The notes below the pieces were generated by a model. The model had not been told where the DNA came from. It made no database searches and saw nothing but the letters and a program-made list of their open reading frames with translations. A stretch of DNA of 64,000 nt from Mikania micrantha (lineage: Eukaryota; Streptophyta; Magnoliopsida; Asterales; Asteraceae): NCBI GenBank assembly GCA_009363875.1, contig CM018696.1, positions 14,403,975 through 14,467,974 of the forward strand. Direction: 5' to 3'. Below, in pieces: positions 10,816-22,018 of the stretch (position 1 is the first letter of the stretch; each line of letters begins with the position of its first letter). Position numbers and translations under genes: made by a program.

Positions 10816-12914
10816 TACCCGACTAATCGAGAATAACATGTAAGATGCGGTCCAAACAATCGGGTCGGTGACCACAAGAATAATTGCTCTAGGTAAGGAT
10901 TAAACTTAAGACCTATAGGCTGTCTCTTATTCACTCAAACCACTACACCACTTTCATGGATGCTAATTTTTTGTTTAAGTTTGTTCATATAAAAAAGTAA
11001 TAATGTAGGAAAAAAAGGATAAATATGTAGAGAAATTGAAAGAAGAACTAACTAGTAATTTTTTTTAATTTATATTTAAATTTTAATAAAAAAAATTGTT
11101 TCCATCAAATTAGCGAAATGATGCCAAAAGAGCTTATAACTTAATTGACATTTCATGATTCTCATAAGACTTAAGCTTTATAAGGTTCTGTTAAAATCGG
11201 TCCGTAGGGGGTTTTACCACATAGTGGGTTCCTTCTAAGAAACAGGTGGATATGCTCGGTTCGGCGATTGCCAACACCTGGGTCCGATGATCCAATTTGA
11301 GATATGAAGAGGCATATCATTGAGCCATAGTTTGTTGTTAAAAAAATAGTGGTGAAATGATATATTAAATACCTAGTTAAGTTAAAAAAATTCGTAAAGT
11401 CAGATATAAAAATCATATTTTATTTTAAGAAATATAATGCATGTTATTGCAACAAAAGAATAAAAAAATCATAAGTAAATGTTATATATATGCTACAAAA
11501 TTATACGATATGTAAGGTTCAACAGTGTAAAATATGTAAAATAAGTATTTATCATATTTTTTTTGCTTTTAATTTTTTTGATTTTAATAATAACATATGT
11601 TACGTACTTGCAAAATAATTTTTATTGTTTTATAGGGTTATTTTTTTTACACGACTAGGTCTTTAATTTATCTTTTATCATCTTTATCCTTTTTCAAATC
11701 ACTTTAGCTTTTTACCAAAAGAAATATTGAGATGATGGAAATTTAGCTTTTTCATATCGTTATTGAAATTTTATATTTTATAATAATTTGATTTTTTTAA
11801 TATGTTTTTGAATATTAATATATTTTTTAATTTTAAAATATATAAAAGTATATCTAATATTTAATATTATGATTTAATATAAGATTTATTTAATAGGAGA
11901 GAGATGCGAGAAAATTAAAGTTGGGTTGCGCAAAGGTCGTAACGGGTTCGGGTCAGGATGAGTGTGTGTCAGGATAAGTCTTTTTTAAAAAACATCAATT
12001 TCGTTCAATTTAATATATGTTTTAAGTAAACAAATAGTTTATTTGTATAATTTTTATCAATTTTATCATCAAATTTATTATTGATAAGTCTTACCTATTT
12101 AAATTTATTCTATTCTTATAGTTTTTAGTTACTCATCTTGACCCGTATTTTATTAAAAAGTTACTTATCTTAACCTAAAATACAATAATTGTTTACCTAA
12201 ACCAATTCACTATTCATTAATCTTGCTTTGTGTCAAAATTATCAGGTCTAGGTTTGATGCACCATTAATTACAATATTATATCGAAATCTTTATAACAAT
12301 GCACCCAAAATAAAGCACAGGTCAGGGGACGTCAAAATTATTTAGATACGTCAAAATTATTTCGATAGGGCGTCAAATTGGACAAGTATAAAGCATTCCA
12401 ATAATAATTTATATTATAATTGTGTAGTCAAAGTTTGCATGTTTAATTTATAAATACGAACAACTCAGCGACATTTGAGAGTACGGTATCAATTCAAACA
12501 TTTGAAAAGACAAATGCTAAACTTTATCCTGATTATATCTTATATGTCACTTATTTTTTCTAACAAGAGATGTCTATCCTGATTATATCTTATATTTAAT
12601 TACATCTATTGGCACAAAGGTCTATTAGATACTCTTCCACTTCTCATTCCTGGTGGTATTGATAACCTGATGTATAAGAAGATTTTTTTTTAAAAAAAAA
12701 AAGTACATATAAAGGGGTATAAAATGGCATGATTTATTTCGTTTATAAGAGAAATTAAATTTCTTTCAGGCTAAGGAACCACGATTTTTGAAGTTATTAT
12801 TACTCAAATCATATTAAATAAAAACATATAACAATCAAATTTCAAATAAAACATCATACGGATTTCAATTATAATATATAAAAATATTGTAAAACATGTG
12901 TACATCTTATATAC
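10816..12914. other. Gene-free AT-rich DNA with repeat remnants
   Basis: No coding exon is recognised. It holds a degenerate SINE-like segment on the minus strand (about 10875-10960, with GTGGTGTAGTGGTTTGAG and a weak B box), the dispersed repeat copy B at 11930-12245, and long AT-rich stretches at 10980-11900 and 12400-12900. Confidence 0.5.
11930..12245. repeat. Dispersed GGGTT/AACCC-type repeat, copy B
   Basis: It is collinear with 5985-6612 and 32047-32444 through GGGTTCGGGTCAGGATG, AACATCAATTTCGTTCAA, TCTTGACCCGTATT and TTGTTTACCTAAACCAATTC. The boundaries are approximate because no target duplication was found. The G-rich left end and C-rich right end are imperfectly inverted. Confidence 0.55.
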
Positions 12915-13178
12915 CAATGTTTTCAAGCCCGAACCAGGATTCGGTACTAAAGGTGGGTTGGCTCATAACTGTTTTTTAAGGAATCGGGTGGTGGAACTGA
13001 TGGGCCGTTAGTCCAACTGGGAAATCAAGCGGTTAAACGGGTTTTTTAAATATATTTTATATTTTATATTCTATATATAATATTTATGACGTCATCGGTT
13101 CTTAAATTCGGTCCGACCGGTTCGACCGCTGACTAATAAAAAGATCAGTTCGACGTCCGGTCCGGTTTGAAAACATTG
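12915..13178. mobile_element. hAT-type MITE, TSD TTATATAC
   Basis: The 264-bp element starts CAATGTTTTCAAGCCCGAACC and its right end, complemented, reads CAATGTTTTCAAACCGGACC: near-perfect 20-bp inverted repeats. Perfect 8-bp duplications TTATATAC lie at 12907-12914 and 13179-13186. It has no coding capacity. Confidence 0.9.
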
Positions 13179-13315
13179 TTATATACTTAATTTTTTGTTT
13201 AACTGCTTAGTTTTACTCAATCTTCTTTCTAGTAATTGATTTAAATAATGCAGGCATGTCACCTTCACGTTCTTTGTAGCCAAATTTTCTTACCTAGATC
13301 TTCCGATTTTGATAA

Positions 13316-13316
13316 A

Positions 13317-13369
<53 letters not shown>
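13316..13369. repeat. (AAT)n microsatellite
   Basis: About 17 uninterrupted AAT/ATA units, just left of the hAT element at 13407. Confidence 0.95.
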
Positions 13370-13371
<2 letters not shown>

Positions 13372-13406
13372 TAAGTTCGTTGCTAAATTTTTAAGCCACT
13401 TGTGTC

Positions 13407-14073
13407 TAGGGCTGTAGCCGAGCCGAGCCATGCCGAGCTCGAGTTCGAGACTTTTTGAGCCGAGCCGAGCCAGCTCGAAAATTTTTTCGAGCCAAAAAAT
13501 CGAGCTTGAGCTCGAGCTCGTAAAGAAACTCGAGCCTCGAGCCGAGCCACGAGCCAGCTCGGTTTTTTTTTTTTTTTTACCTCTTCCTCCACTTTACAAA
13601 CAGACATATAATATATATATAAAATCTAATATATAAAATTAAATATATATAAAATCTCTTATATATATAAAATCCATTATATATATATATAATCTAATAT
13701 ATATATAATTTAATATATCTATATGTGTGTATATATATAATGTGTGTGTGTATATATAGATACATACATATATATTATACATAATATATATATATATATA
13801 TATTTATATAAATTTGTGTATAAGATATTAAATATATATGTATGTATATATATTTATATACATATATTTATATGTTTGTGTGTAATATAACATATGTGTG
13901 TGTGTATAATTTAATATATACATATATATATGCTAAAAATCGAGCCGAGCCACGAGCCGAGCCAACGAGTCGAGCCACGAGCCGAGCTCGAGCCGAGCCA
14001 ACCCTGGCTTGGCTCGTTTGTATCGAGCTTTTTTCGAGCGAGCCTCGAGCCGCGAGTTTTTTGAACAACCCTA
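13407..14073. mobile_element. hAT-type MITE rich in GAGCCGAGCC, TSD CTTGTGTC
   Basis: The element starts TAGGGCTGTAGCC and ends TTGAACAACCCTA (inverted TAGGGCTGT/TAGGGTTGT). It is flanked by perfect 8-bp copies of CTTGTGTC (13399-13406 and 14074-14081). Both arms consist of variants of GAGCCGAGCC and CGAGCTCG, which can pair with each other, around a TA/TG-rich core (13600-13930) of simple repeats. Long reading frames here are by-products of the repeat. Confidence 0.9.
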
Positions 14074-14540
14074 CTTGTGTCATGTGTCATATACTTGGCT
14101 CACATCCTTTTTTTTCTAATAAATATTTATATTCTATTTTCTAGTAGACAGTTACATTAAATACTAATGGTAGTAGTTATACATTTTTAATATTTAAAAA
14201 CACATTTTCCAAATAAAAGTTCTGTAACAAATAATTTTTCTCAACAAAAAGAGTGTTTAAACAACGTTTTTTTATATAAAAATAATGTTTTTTTAAATAG
14301 GTTATTACAATGAAATGTAAAAATTAATTTTTTAGAAACAAAAGTAAAAATATAATATTATTGTTTTATTACTTAAAATATTCATCTTTACATAATTTAA
14401 ATCATATTTTACCTCAAAAGCTCTTTTTTATACTAACTATTTAATATTTTTTTATTAAATCCATTCCAAACGTCTTTAATATTTACGTAATAATATCTGA
14501 TTCGTATATTTCCTATTTCATAATACACACACACATATAT
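14074..14540. other. AT-rich spacer
   Basis: I see no exon, element end or structured repeat between the hAT MITE and the LTR beginning at 14541. Confidence 0.5.
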
Positions 14541-14599
14541 TGTAACATCCTAATCTATATGTGTGGTCAATTATTAAAATATATATATATATATATTTG

Positions 14600-14633
<34 letters not shown>

Positions 14634-14731
14634 GAAGAAATTAAATTAAATTGATAATAATAAATAGATAGATAAATGGTGGATTCTTGAAAGATACTTC
14701 AACAAAACAAATATATATATATTGGGTGATG

Positions 14732-14777
<46 letters not shown>

Positions 14778-14782
14778 ATATA

Positions 14783-15868
14783 TAGGGAAAGGAGTGATGT
14801 GAATGTTAACCCATGGTAATTGAGGTAACTTATAAACCCAATTTGATTGGTTGTTTAATTTAATGAATTTGAAATGTGTGGTCCATATTAAATCTGGGAA
14901 AAATGAGTGGTTGAGATTTCTTTAAGGGTATTTTGGAGATTTGTGAGGTGTACTTGATTTGATTTTTAAAATAAAAGTTTACCCCCCATTTTTTTAAACC
15001 TTCATAACTTTTATATACATTATTATTTTTTAAAAAAAATTACACCATTAAATTTGTCACATTTTTATCTTTAATTCAAGTATAATTTTGTCAAAAAATT
15101 TTAAAGTTTTCGAAATTACACTGATGTAACGAGCTGAATTTTTTCAAAGTGTTCGTAATTACACTGATGTAACGAGCTGAATTTTTTCAAAGTGTTCCTA
15201 ATTACACTGATGTAACGAGCTGAATTTTTTCTAAGTGTTCATAATTACACTGATGTAACGAGTTGTTACACTGATGTAACGAGTCGTTACGCTGATGTAA
15301 TGAGCTGTAACTTATTATTTATTTTACGTTACAATTATCTAACTTTCTATCTTATCTGATATAAATTTATCTAATTAACTAAATTTTTTAATAAAAAATA
15401 AGTTTGTAATATATATTTAAGATGAGAGAAAAAAAATTTGATGGAAAATTTTTGAAAAAAGAGAAAAATTATTGTACTTATGTTTTTTACGTTAGTGTAA
15501 TTACGAACGCCCCGATAAAAATTTGGCATGACTATAATGAAATTAACGAGAAAAATATGACGAGTTTAATGGTGTAATTTTTATAAAAAAAATAACATAG
15601 TATAAAAAAGTTATAAGTGTATAAAAATCAAGGGGGGAACCTTTAATTTAAAAATAGGAAAATAGATGGTTTTTTAAGAGTGTGACACTTGTCACTCTTA
15701 TATTAAATCTGATTTTTGTAATTAAGACAAAAGACCATAATGCCCTTTTGTATTAAAAATTAATTAGTGACACATGTCATCATTAGATTTAATTTTGGAA
15801 ATTTGAACCATTGGATTTGAGTTATTGAGTTTTCTCAATTAGAAAGGGTTATTATATGATCCCTTCCC

Positions 15869-15870
<2 letters not shown>
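14783..15870. mobile_element. Long-TIR non-autonomous DNA element (MULE-like)
   Basis: The ends TAGGGAAAGGAGTGAT and, complemented, TAGGGAAGGGATCATAT are inverted. The inverted similarity extends several hundred bases inward: left 14950-15115 corresponds to right 15480-15660, including ATTACACCATTAAA on the left and TTTAATGGTGTAAT on the right. Long TIRs without coding capacity suit a Mutator-like MITE. It sits in a TA repeat, so the target duplication cannot be read. A 43-bp tandem repeat lies within. Confidence 0.65.
15105..15310. repeat. 43-bp tandem repeat inside the MULE-like element
   Basis: The unit contains ACACTGATGTAACGAGCTGA followed by ATTTTTTCAAAGTGTTC and is repeated about four times, then shortens to two or three partial units (ACACTGATGTAACGAG). 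A single inverted relative, GTTAGTGTAATTACGAAC, lies at about 15490. Confidence 0.85.
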
Positions 15871-15899
<29 letters not shown>

Positions 15900-16619
15900 A
15901 AGGAAACGTGGATCATGAGACATCACAAAAAAAAATAATAAAAAAATACAAATATCTATGTAGTATGAGGCGGCAAAAGGAAAAAAAAGAAAAAAAAATA
16001 AACAAGAGGGTGTTTCAATCGACGAAGCAAACAGGAAGAAAGAAAGAAGAAAAAAAAGAGAAAAAAAGAAGAGGGGAAGATTCGAGCAATGATCCATGAC
16101 AGCGAGCTTAGATCGCGAGACTAGGTCGTGAACCACCCAAAGTAATCACGTTTTCTCATCTTTAAATCACTATAGAATGAGTTGATGGGGGTTATGAACC
16201 AGAGTTCTAGAAACGTGAAATTGGGTTGAGTTTTGAAATAGTTATGGGATCCTAAATTCGTATATAGTTGTTTTGATATGTTTAAAACAATCCTTGTTGG
16301 ATGGATCATTATTTTTGCAAAGAACCCAAGTTAGGATTCATAAGAGTGAGATGAGAAAAATGACTCATTTGGAGTGATTGTTATTGTTTAAATTTGAAAA
16401 TATGTATAGAGATGAAACTGAGATGTTGTAGTTGTTTAAAACTCATATGATGAGATTAATATGAGTTTAACCTGAACGAGTCAAATGGGTTAATTTGATC
16501 AAATTAGTATAAAGATTGAAATCTGAAGGTTGGGTGAAAGGTGATCAGTATAAGAAATCATACAAAATATGATAAATATGTAAAACAAATTCAAACGGGT
16601 CGGATGTGTATAGTATGTG

Positions 16620-16621
<2 letters not shown>

Positions 16622-16663
<42 letters not shown>
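16622..16663. repeat. (TA)n microsatellite
   Basis: About 21 uninterrupted TA units. Confidence 0.95.
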
Positions 16664-16666
<3 letters not shown>

Positions 16667-16939
16667 GGCAAATGTTTATATAAACATTTCAAACATAAGG
16701 TTAAATGGATATAAACATATGTTGACCCGTATAAAGTTTAACAGGAAAACGAGATTTTAATAGAGAGGATAATCAAGCAGGATCCTTTGCAGATAGAGGT
16801 AAGTTACCTGTTTGATTGAACTTGTAGTTGTAGGTTTGGGTGAGTCCACGTTACAAGTATTTGTGCATTTAGCATATATGTGATTTGTTGTTTTGAGTGA
16901 AATTAATATAAATGGTTATGGTTAGTGCGGTTATTGTAG

Positions 16940-17170
16940 TGGAATGATTTACAAAGGGTGTGAACATTCTACTAGTAATAATGATTGAATTGATTTACAA
17001 GAGTGTAAACAACCATCATAATTTGGAGGTTATGATCTACAAGAGTGTAGACATTAGATTGGTAATATGCATGCTTTGATTCACATGATGTGTGAACATA
17101 AGACTTGCAACTTTAATGTAATAGATTCACAAGATGTGTGAACAAAAGATGATTTACAAAAGTGTAGACA
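16940..17170. repeat. Diverged tandem repeat GATTTACAAGAGTGTAAACA
   Basis: Six or so diverged copies of a roughly 40-bp unit, each centred on GATT.ACA.GA.TGTG.ACA, lie in the right half of the LTR. A related series with GATTCACATGTGGTGTGAAC lies at 29020-29190. Confidence 0.7.
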
Positions 17171-17819
17171 TCTAATTTCAAGAGTCAAACTGTTTAAGTT
17201 TGACTTTTGGGAAATGCGATGCACAACTGGATTTTTGTGTGCACATATGTGTTATGTTAAATTATAATGATTACGTATGAATGAGAGATTTACAGGATGT
17301 TGGGTGAAAACGACCCGTTAGTAAATCGTGTTGTATGCGATTGAATAATGTTATCAAATTATATTTGAAACATCATTAGTGTATCCATATGGTGGTATGG
17401 AATACACTTGAGGAAATAACGGGGTAATCTTACTTAGTTCTAATGAACTAATGGTGAATTTAAATGTAGTGTTTACAGGTACTAAAGAGTTGGGTGAGCG
17501 GTAGTATATCATTAAATTAAATTTTTAATAGCAAAAAGTCCGTCACACGAGATCATCCTGACAAATACATCATCATTTCACCTAAAAAACAGAACGTGGT
17601 GACCTGACCCATACGTATAACTTGGAAATTTCCTGGCTCAACCTAGAGCAATATTTTTGCTCTCAGTAATACTCCAACCCAAGACTTCTCACAAAAAAAG
17701 TGAAGGAAGGAACTACCACTATGTTAGAAGCCTATAGACGTGATTATGTTATTTTAATAATTTTGTCTGCGTAATATACAGCCTACTGCTAAATAAAGCA
17801 TTAGTTTCTTTATTCCTTA

Positions 17820-19173
17820 GGGGAGTCGGAGTGGAGGCCGGGGGAAGCTCGGGGAAGGGTTTTGCCGGCCGGGGATGATCGGGAACACCACTCCCCCGGA
17901 TTCGGGGTGGGGTAGTTCGGTGTGGCCTTACCGATTCAAGCCGAAGATGGGGAGGTAAAAATCTAGCCGTTGCACAACGGTTGATTTTTTTTAAAAAAAA
18001 AAAAAAACCAATTTTTTTTTCTATTTAAACAACTCAAAAACCAACCAAAATCTCACACTCTTTATCATTTTATTCTTTCATTCTTCACTCAAATTTTTTA
18101 AACTTTAAAACAATGGATCCATTTACGTTGGAGCTTCCCACATTTGAAAGTAAATCGTCAAGTTCAGAAGAAGACGAGATCAATCTCAAAAAACGAAACT
18201 TTGAGTTTTTGTCAACCATCGTCGCCACGAGTTTAAAAGAGTCTGCATTCACCGCATCCTCTTCGAGAAGGTATACACATTTATTTAGTATAGTTGTTTT
18301 TTTATATTTTTTTATTATATGTGTTTACAAAAGTTACAATGTTTTTAAAAGGTATATATGTCGGGACGATCGTGCCGAATCACACAAGAGGCTTGTCGAT
18401 CATTATTTTAACACCGAAACCAACCCAACATTCACCAATGAATTATTTGAAAGAAGATTTCGTTTGCCTAGAGATTTATTTTTGCGTATCGTAGACGATA
18501 TTGAAATGAATTATCAATACTTTCAAATATCGTTTGATGCAAGAGGTCATCAAAGTTTTACTGCACTTCAAAAGTGCACGTCCGCGATACGACAATTAGA
18601 ATACGGTAACGCTCCAGATGCTCTTGATGAGTATTTACAAATGTCTGAAAGAACGTCGCGTGAAAGCTTCGATCATTTTTGTGACGGTGTTATTTCTTTG
18701 TATGCAAAAGAATTTCTTCGAAAACCCACTTACAATGATGTTCAGTTGCTATACCAAGCGCATTCTGAAAGACACAAATTCCCGGGGATGTTGGGAAGTA
18801 TAGATTGTACGCATTGGGTTTGGAAGAATTGTCCGATTGAATGGCGCGGACAATACACATTGGGTTTGTACTCCTTTTTTTGTACTCTTTTTTTTTTGTT
18901 GTATTTTTATTTTTTTTGTTGTATTTTTTTTTAGTTGTATTTTTTTTTTTGAATTCTTTTTTTTTATTTAAATTTAATGAATCTTTTTTTATTTTATTAT
19001 ATTTGTTGTTAAAATAATTAATTAAAAATAAGATTTGAAAATGGGGAAAAGTGGGGAAAAGTGGGACGACACCGTGCAAAATGGGGAAAAGTGGGGAAAA
19101 GTGGGGAAAGCTGATGTGGCGCTGATGTGGCAACGGGGAAAAGTGGGGAAAAGTGGTACCACTCCTTGTGGCC
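17820..19173 (+). mobile_element. PIF/Harbinger transposon, TSD TTA, transposase truncated
   Basis: The 1354-bp element is flanked by TTA (17817-17819 and 19174-19176), the preferred Harbinger target. The ends GGGGAGTCGGAGTGG and, complemented, GGCCACAAGGAGTGG are weak inverted repeats sharing GGAGTGG. Both subterminal regions are G-rich (the right has repeated GGGGAAAAGTGG). Inside is the first part of a plant Harbinger transposase (18113-18934). The catalytic end and the Myb-like partner gene are missing, so it is internally deleted and non-autonomous. Confidence 0.75.
18113..18934 (+). pseudogene. PIF/Harbinger (ALP1/HARBI1-like) transposase, 3'-truncated
   Basis: The frame starts MDPFTLELPTFES with an acidic leader. 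A probable 81-nt in-frame intron (18271-18351, GTATAC...AAAAG) separates SSSRR from YICRDDRAESHKRL. It then runs through FRLPRDLFLRIVDDI and CTSAIRQLEYG to MLGSIDCTHWVWKNCP, which carries the first catalytic Asp of the DDE nuclease. After QYTLG it collapses into a T-rich tract; the remaining DDE residues are gone. Known plant Harbinger transposases are about 400 residues, so roughly half remains. The family call is strong (plant transposon protein domain); activity is excluded. Confidence 0.85.
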
Positions 19174-19209
19174 TTAATATGTGAGAAATTCATATAACAA
19201 ATCTCTGTA

Positions 19210-21867
19210 TTAACAATTAAAAATAATGTTAAACACTAACTTTTTTTTTTCTAAATGTGGCGGTTGACTTTTAGTACGTTTTTCTCTTGCAGCAGTAACA
19301 GGCTCCACAAAAACCCCATCCTCATGATTTTCATTTGTGTGACCTTCATTGTCCACTGGTGAGGATCTTTTGGCCCATTCATCCCTAGCATGTTCAGCCC
19401 AATGGCTATCTTGCTGGGCCTCACCAACTTGAATTGGTTCCAAAACTTCAGTGTCTTCATAAAAGACATTTCTGTCTCCCATCAAATTATTATTATCATG
19501 AAGAGAAGGAACTTCAAAGAGTGTTGTATCTTCTATTTCTGCCTTTAACTTGGAAAACGGAAAAACCGTTTCCACAAATTTCACATCTCTTGATATAATT
19601 ATTTTCCCATGTTCGATGTCCACAAGTTTGTAACCTTTCGTACCCGATGGATAGCCTATAAAAACTGAAGGCCTTCCTCTTGGTTCAAATTTATCTCCCC
19701 CTGTCTCTTTGCTGTGATAATATGCTAAACAACCCATTGTTCTCATCGAATCATAATCAGGCTTTCGACCGAAAATCACTTCATAAGGCGTTTTGTGACT
19801 GATGACTTTAGATGGCAGCCGATTAATAATATATGTTGACATTTCAATGCATTCTCCCCAATATTTCTTGGGAAGACTTCCTTGAAACATCAATGCTCGG
19901 GCCGTTTCAAGGAGATGACGATGTTTTCTCTCCACTACACTGTTTTGTTGTGGAGTATGAGGACAACTTGTTTCCAACAATATTCCTTCTTGAGTATAAA
20001 AATTCCTCATTCGGTTGGAAACGAATTCTCCCCCGTTGTCACACCTTATTCTTTTTATTAGTTTCCCAAATTGTGTTTTAATCATCTTGTGAAAATCGAT
20101 TAGGCAATCTCCCGCTTCATCTTTATGTTTAATAAGGAAAACCCATGATGCCCGACTGTAATCGTCAACAATTGTAAGAAAATAATTTGCACGACCCGTT
20201 GAGGGCTTTCGATACTTACCCCAAACATCACAATGTATAAGTTCAAAACATTCACTAGATTTAATAAAACCTTTAGGAAATACAGACCGCATTTGTTTAG
20301 CCTTAATACAGACATCACAAACATTATTCTTAAAACTAAAGGAAACATTGTTTAGAAACTCAATGTGATTAAGCTTTGAGGTAGAAGCATGACCAAGTCT
20401 TGAGTGCCATATTTCTGCATCAATCTTCAAAGCCATAGCCTTTCTCTCGCTCCTTACCACATTCATTCGATAAAGACCTTGAACACATCTACCCGTTCCA
20501 ATCAGCTTCTTCGAGTGTAAGTCCTGCATGAGACAAAAATCCGGGAAAAAACTTATTACACTGTTTAAACCCTTTGATAACCGACTCACAGAAAGTAAAT
20601 TGCAATTAAATTTGGGAATGTATAGAACTCCATTTAGTTTCGTTTCATCAGTGAGTGTCACTTGTCCTTTCGCCTCAACCGGAACACTCTCACCATTAGG
20701 TATAGTAACCGATGGCTCATAGGTGTTTTTGCTTACACATTCCAGCATGTCGATGTTACTAACTATGTGTTCCGTAGAACCGGAGTCGACAATCCAACTG
20801 TCATTATCACCTACGGGCTTACCGGCCATGTTAGCTTTTGGCACCACTTCACCTTCGGTATTCACAGGTTCAGATAAATGCTTCATAAGAGTTTGGTATT
20901 GTTCATGCGAAAGCCCCCCCACTGCAGATGGTTCAAAGTCGACGTGTGCAGCTTTCGGTTTTGCCTTATCAGTTTTCGGTTTTCCTTGCCACCAATCCGG
21001 GTACCCTATAATCTTGAAACATCCTTCTTTCTTGTGTCCAGTGCATCCACACACCGTGCATTTTTCAAGGTCTCCTGCTGCGTTTCTTTTTCCATCTTTG
21101 TCACGTTTTACTTTTGAGTAGATTTGGAAAGCAACAGACTCAGCATGTGATCTCTTCTGTGTAGTTATGTTTCTTTGTTGTTCATCTTCAGAGACCAGCC
21201 TGTAAACCTCCCCGAGAGTAGGATTCGGCTTCATGGCTAGGATCTGAGTTTTGATGACCGAAAACTTCGAATCAAGTCCCATTAAGAACTCAAAAAAACG
21301 ACCTTTCTCTTGAAAATCGCTCAACCTTTTGCTAACTTCGCATACGCATTTTCCGCAGGTGCAGCGTGGTGTGGGAAGTACCGAATTGATCTCATCCCAA
21401 AGATTCCTGAGACTCGTGAAATACGTTGACACCGAGGCACCATCCTGTCTTGTGATCGAGAGTTTCTGTTTCAATTCGTACGCCCGAGGGGCACTTTTTT
21501 TACCAAATCTATCACGGAGATCGTTCCAGATTTCAGCCGCCGAGTTTGCGTATTTGACACTTCCTCTGATGTTCTTTTCCATGGCTGTAGTCAGCCATCC
21601 TTTGATCATAGCATCACAACGCATCCATGCCATGTATGTATCATGTTCTTCGTCTGGTTTCGGTATCTTGCCATTCACAAATCCCATCTTGTTCTTTGCG
21701 AATAAAAAATTGCTCATCTCCTGTACCCAGTCACTGTAGTTGCTATCGGTGAGAGGATCGTTCACATGCATCTGTCGCGGATAATCGGAAGCGTGAATGT
21801 AATACGGAGAATTACTATCAATCGCATCCTTCTTCGTTGAGGATGATTCTTTGTCGCCGCCGGCCAT
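19210..21867 (-). pseudogene. Ty1/copia gag-protease-integrase polyprotein, 3'-truncated
   Basis: One uninterrupted 885-residue frame starts at ATG 21867. In order: a gag region (residues about 25-230, including YSDWVQEMSNFLFAKNK), a CCHC zinc knuckle (CTVCGCTGHKKEGC, about 270), the aspartic protease motif WIVDSGSTEH (about 362), the gag-pre-integrase WHSRLGHAS and CDVCIKAKQ, and an integrase core with HCDVWGKY, FLTIVDDYSRASW and VVERKHRHLL. The frame ends just after the integrase C-terminal region with KSQPPHLEKKK. Reverse transcriptase and RNase H are absent, so it is a half element. The unbroken frame suggests that it is fairly young compared with the copia remnants at 1-2100 and 51922-60946. 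Confidence 0.9.
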
Positions 21868-21910
21868 CTCGCCGGAGGTATGTTTAATGATCTTCAGGTT
21901 AGGATCGATC

Positions 21911-21922
21911 GCTCTGATACCA
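21911..21922 (-). other. Copia primer-binding site
   Basis: The minus strand reads TGGTATCAGAGC, the standard initiator-Met tRNA complement of plant copia elements. It lies 44 bp upstream of the gag start codon at 21867 and directly downstream of the LTR end at 21932. Confidence 0.9.
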
Positions 21923-21931
21923 TAAAGAATA

Positions 21932-22018
21932 TGATATCAAAACAACTTGCGTTTTCATTCATTCGATTGAAAGTTTATACAATGCAGATCCATAAAACTA
22001 GCCAACACCTCCTACATA
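21932..22018 (-). repeat. Copia 5' LTR, terminal fragment
   Basis: The plus strand opens TGATATCAAAAC, so the minus-strand LTR ends in TGATATCA. A 9-bp spacer then precedes the primer-binding site. To the right the sequence passes into LINE-derived DNA near 22019-22090, so most of the LTR has been lost or displaced. The right boundary is approximate. Confidence 0.55.

Larger units (their letters stand above)
14541..17520 (+). mobile_element. Gypsy-type LTR, interrupted and with uncertain right end
   Basis: It starts TGTAACATCC, the same TGTAACA opening as other LTRs here. Its right part (16900-17480) shares ordered motifs with 28980-29680: GATTCACATG.TGTGTGAAC, GGGTGAAAACGACCCGTTAG and CTTACTTAGTTC.AATGAA, ending near a CAGGT acceptor-like site. 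No gag-pol was found. It is interrupted by a long-TIR DNA element (14783-15870) and holds a (TA)n tract at 16622-16663. The right boundary is approximate and I found no target duplication. Confidence 0.55.

Noticed and set aside
11171..11416. 81-codon minus-strand frame
   Set aside because: There is no recognisable motif, and the surrounding DNA is non-coding AT-rich sequence.
13383..14144. Several frames of 68-100 codons rich in Ser/Arg/Ala/Glu
   Set aside because: They are by-products of GAGCCGAGCC repeats in a hAT MITE with an 8-bp target duplication; they have no gene features.
15852..16136. Lys/Glu-rich plus-strand frame and Phe/Leu-rich minus-strand frame
   Set aside because: These are low-complexity purine-rich LTR leader sequence, with no domain or splice context.
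20723..21739. Long plus-strand reading frames (up to 136 codons)
   Set aside because: They are antisense shadows of the intact copia gag-integrase frame on the minus strand.
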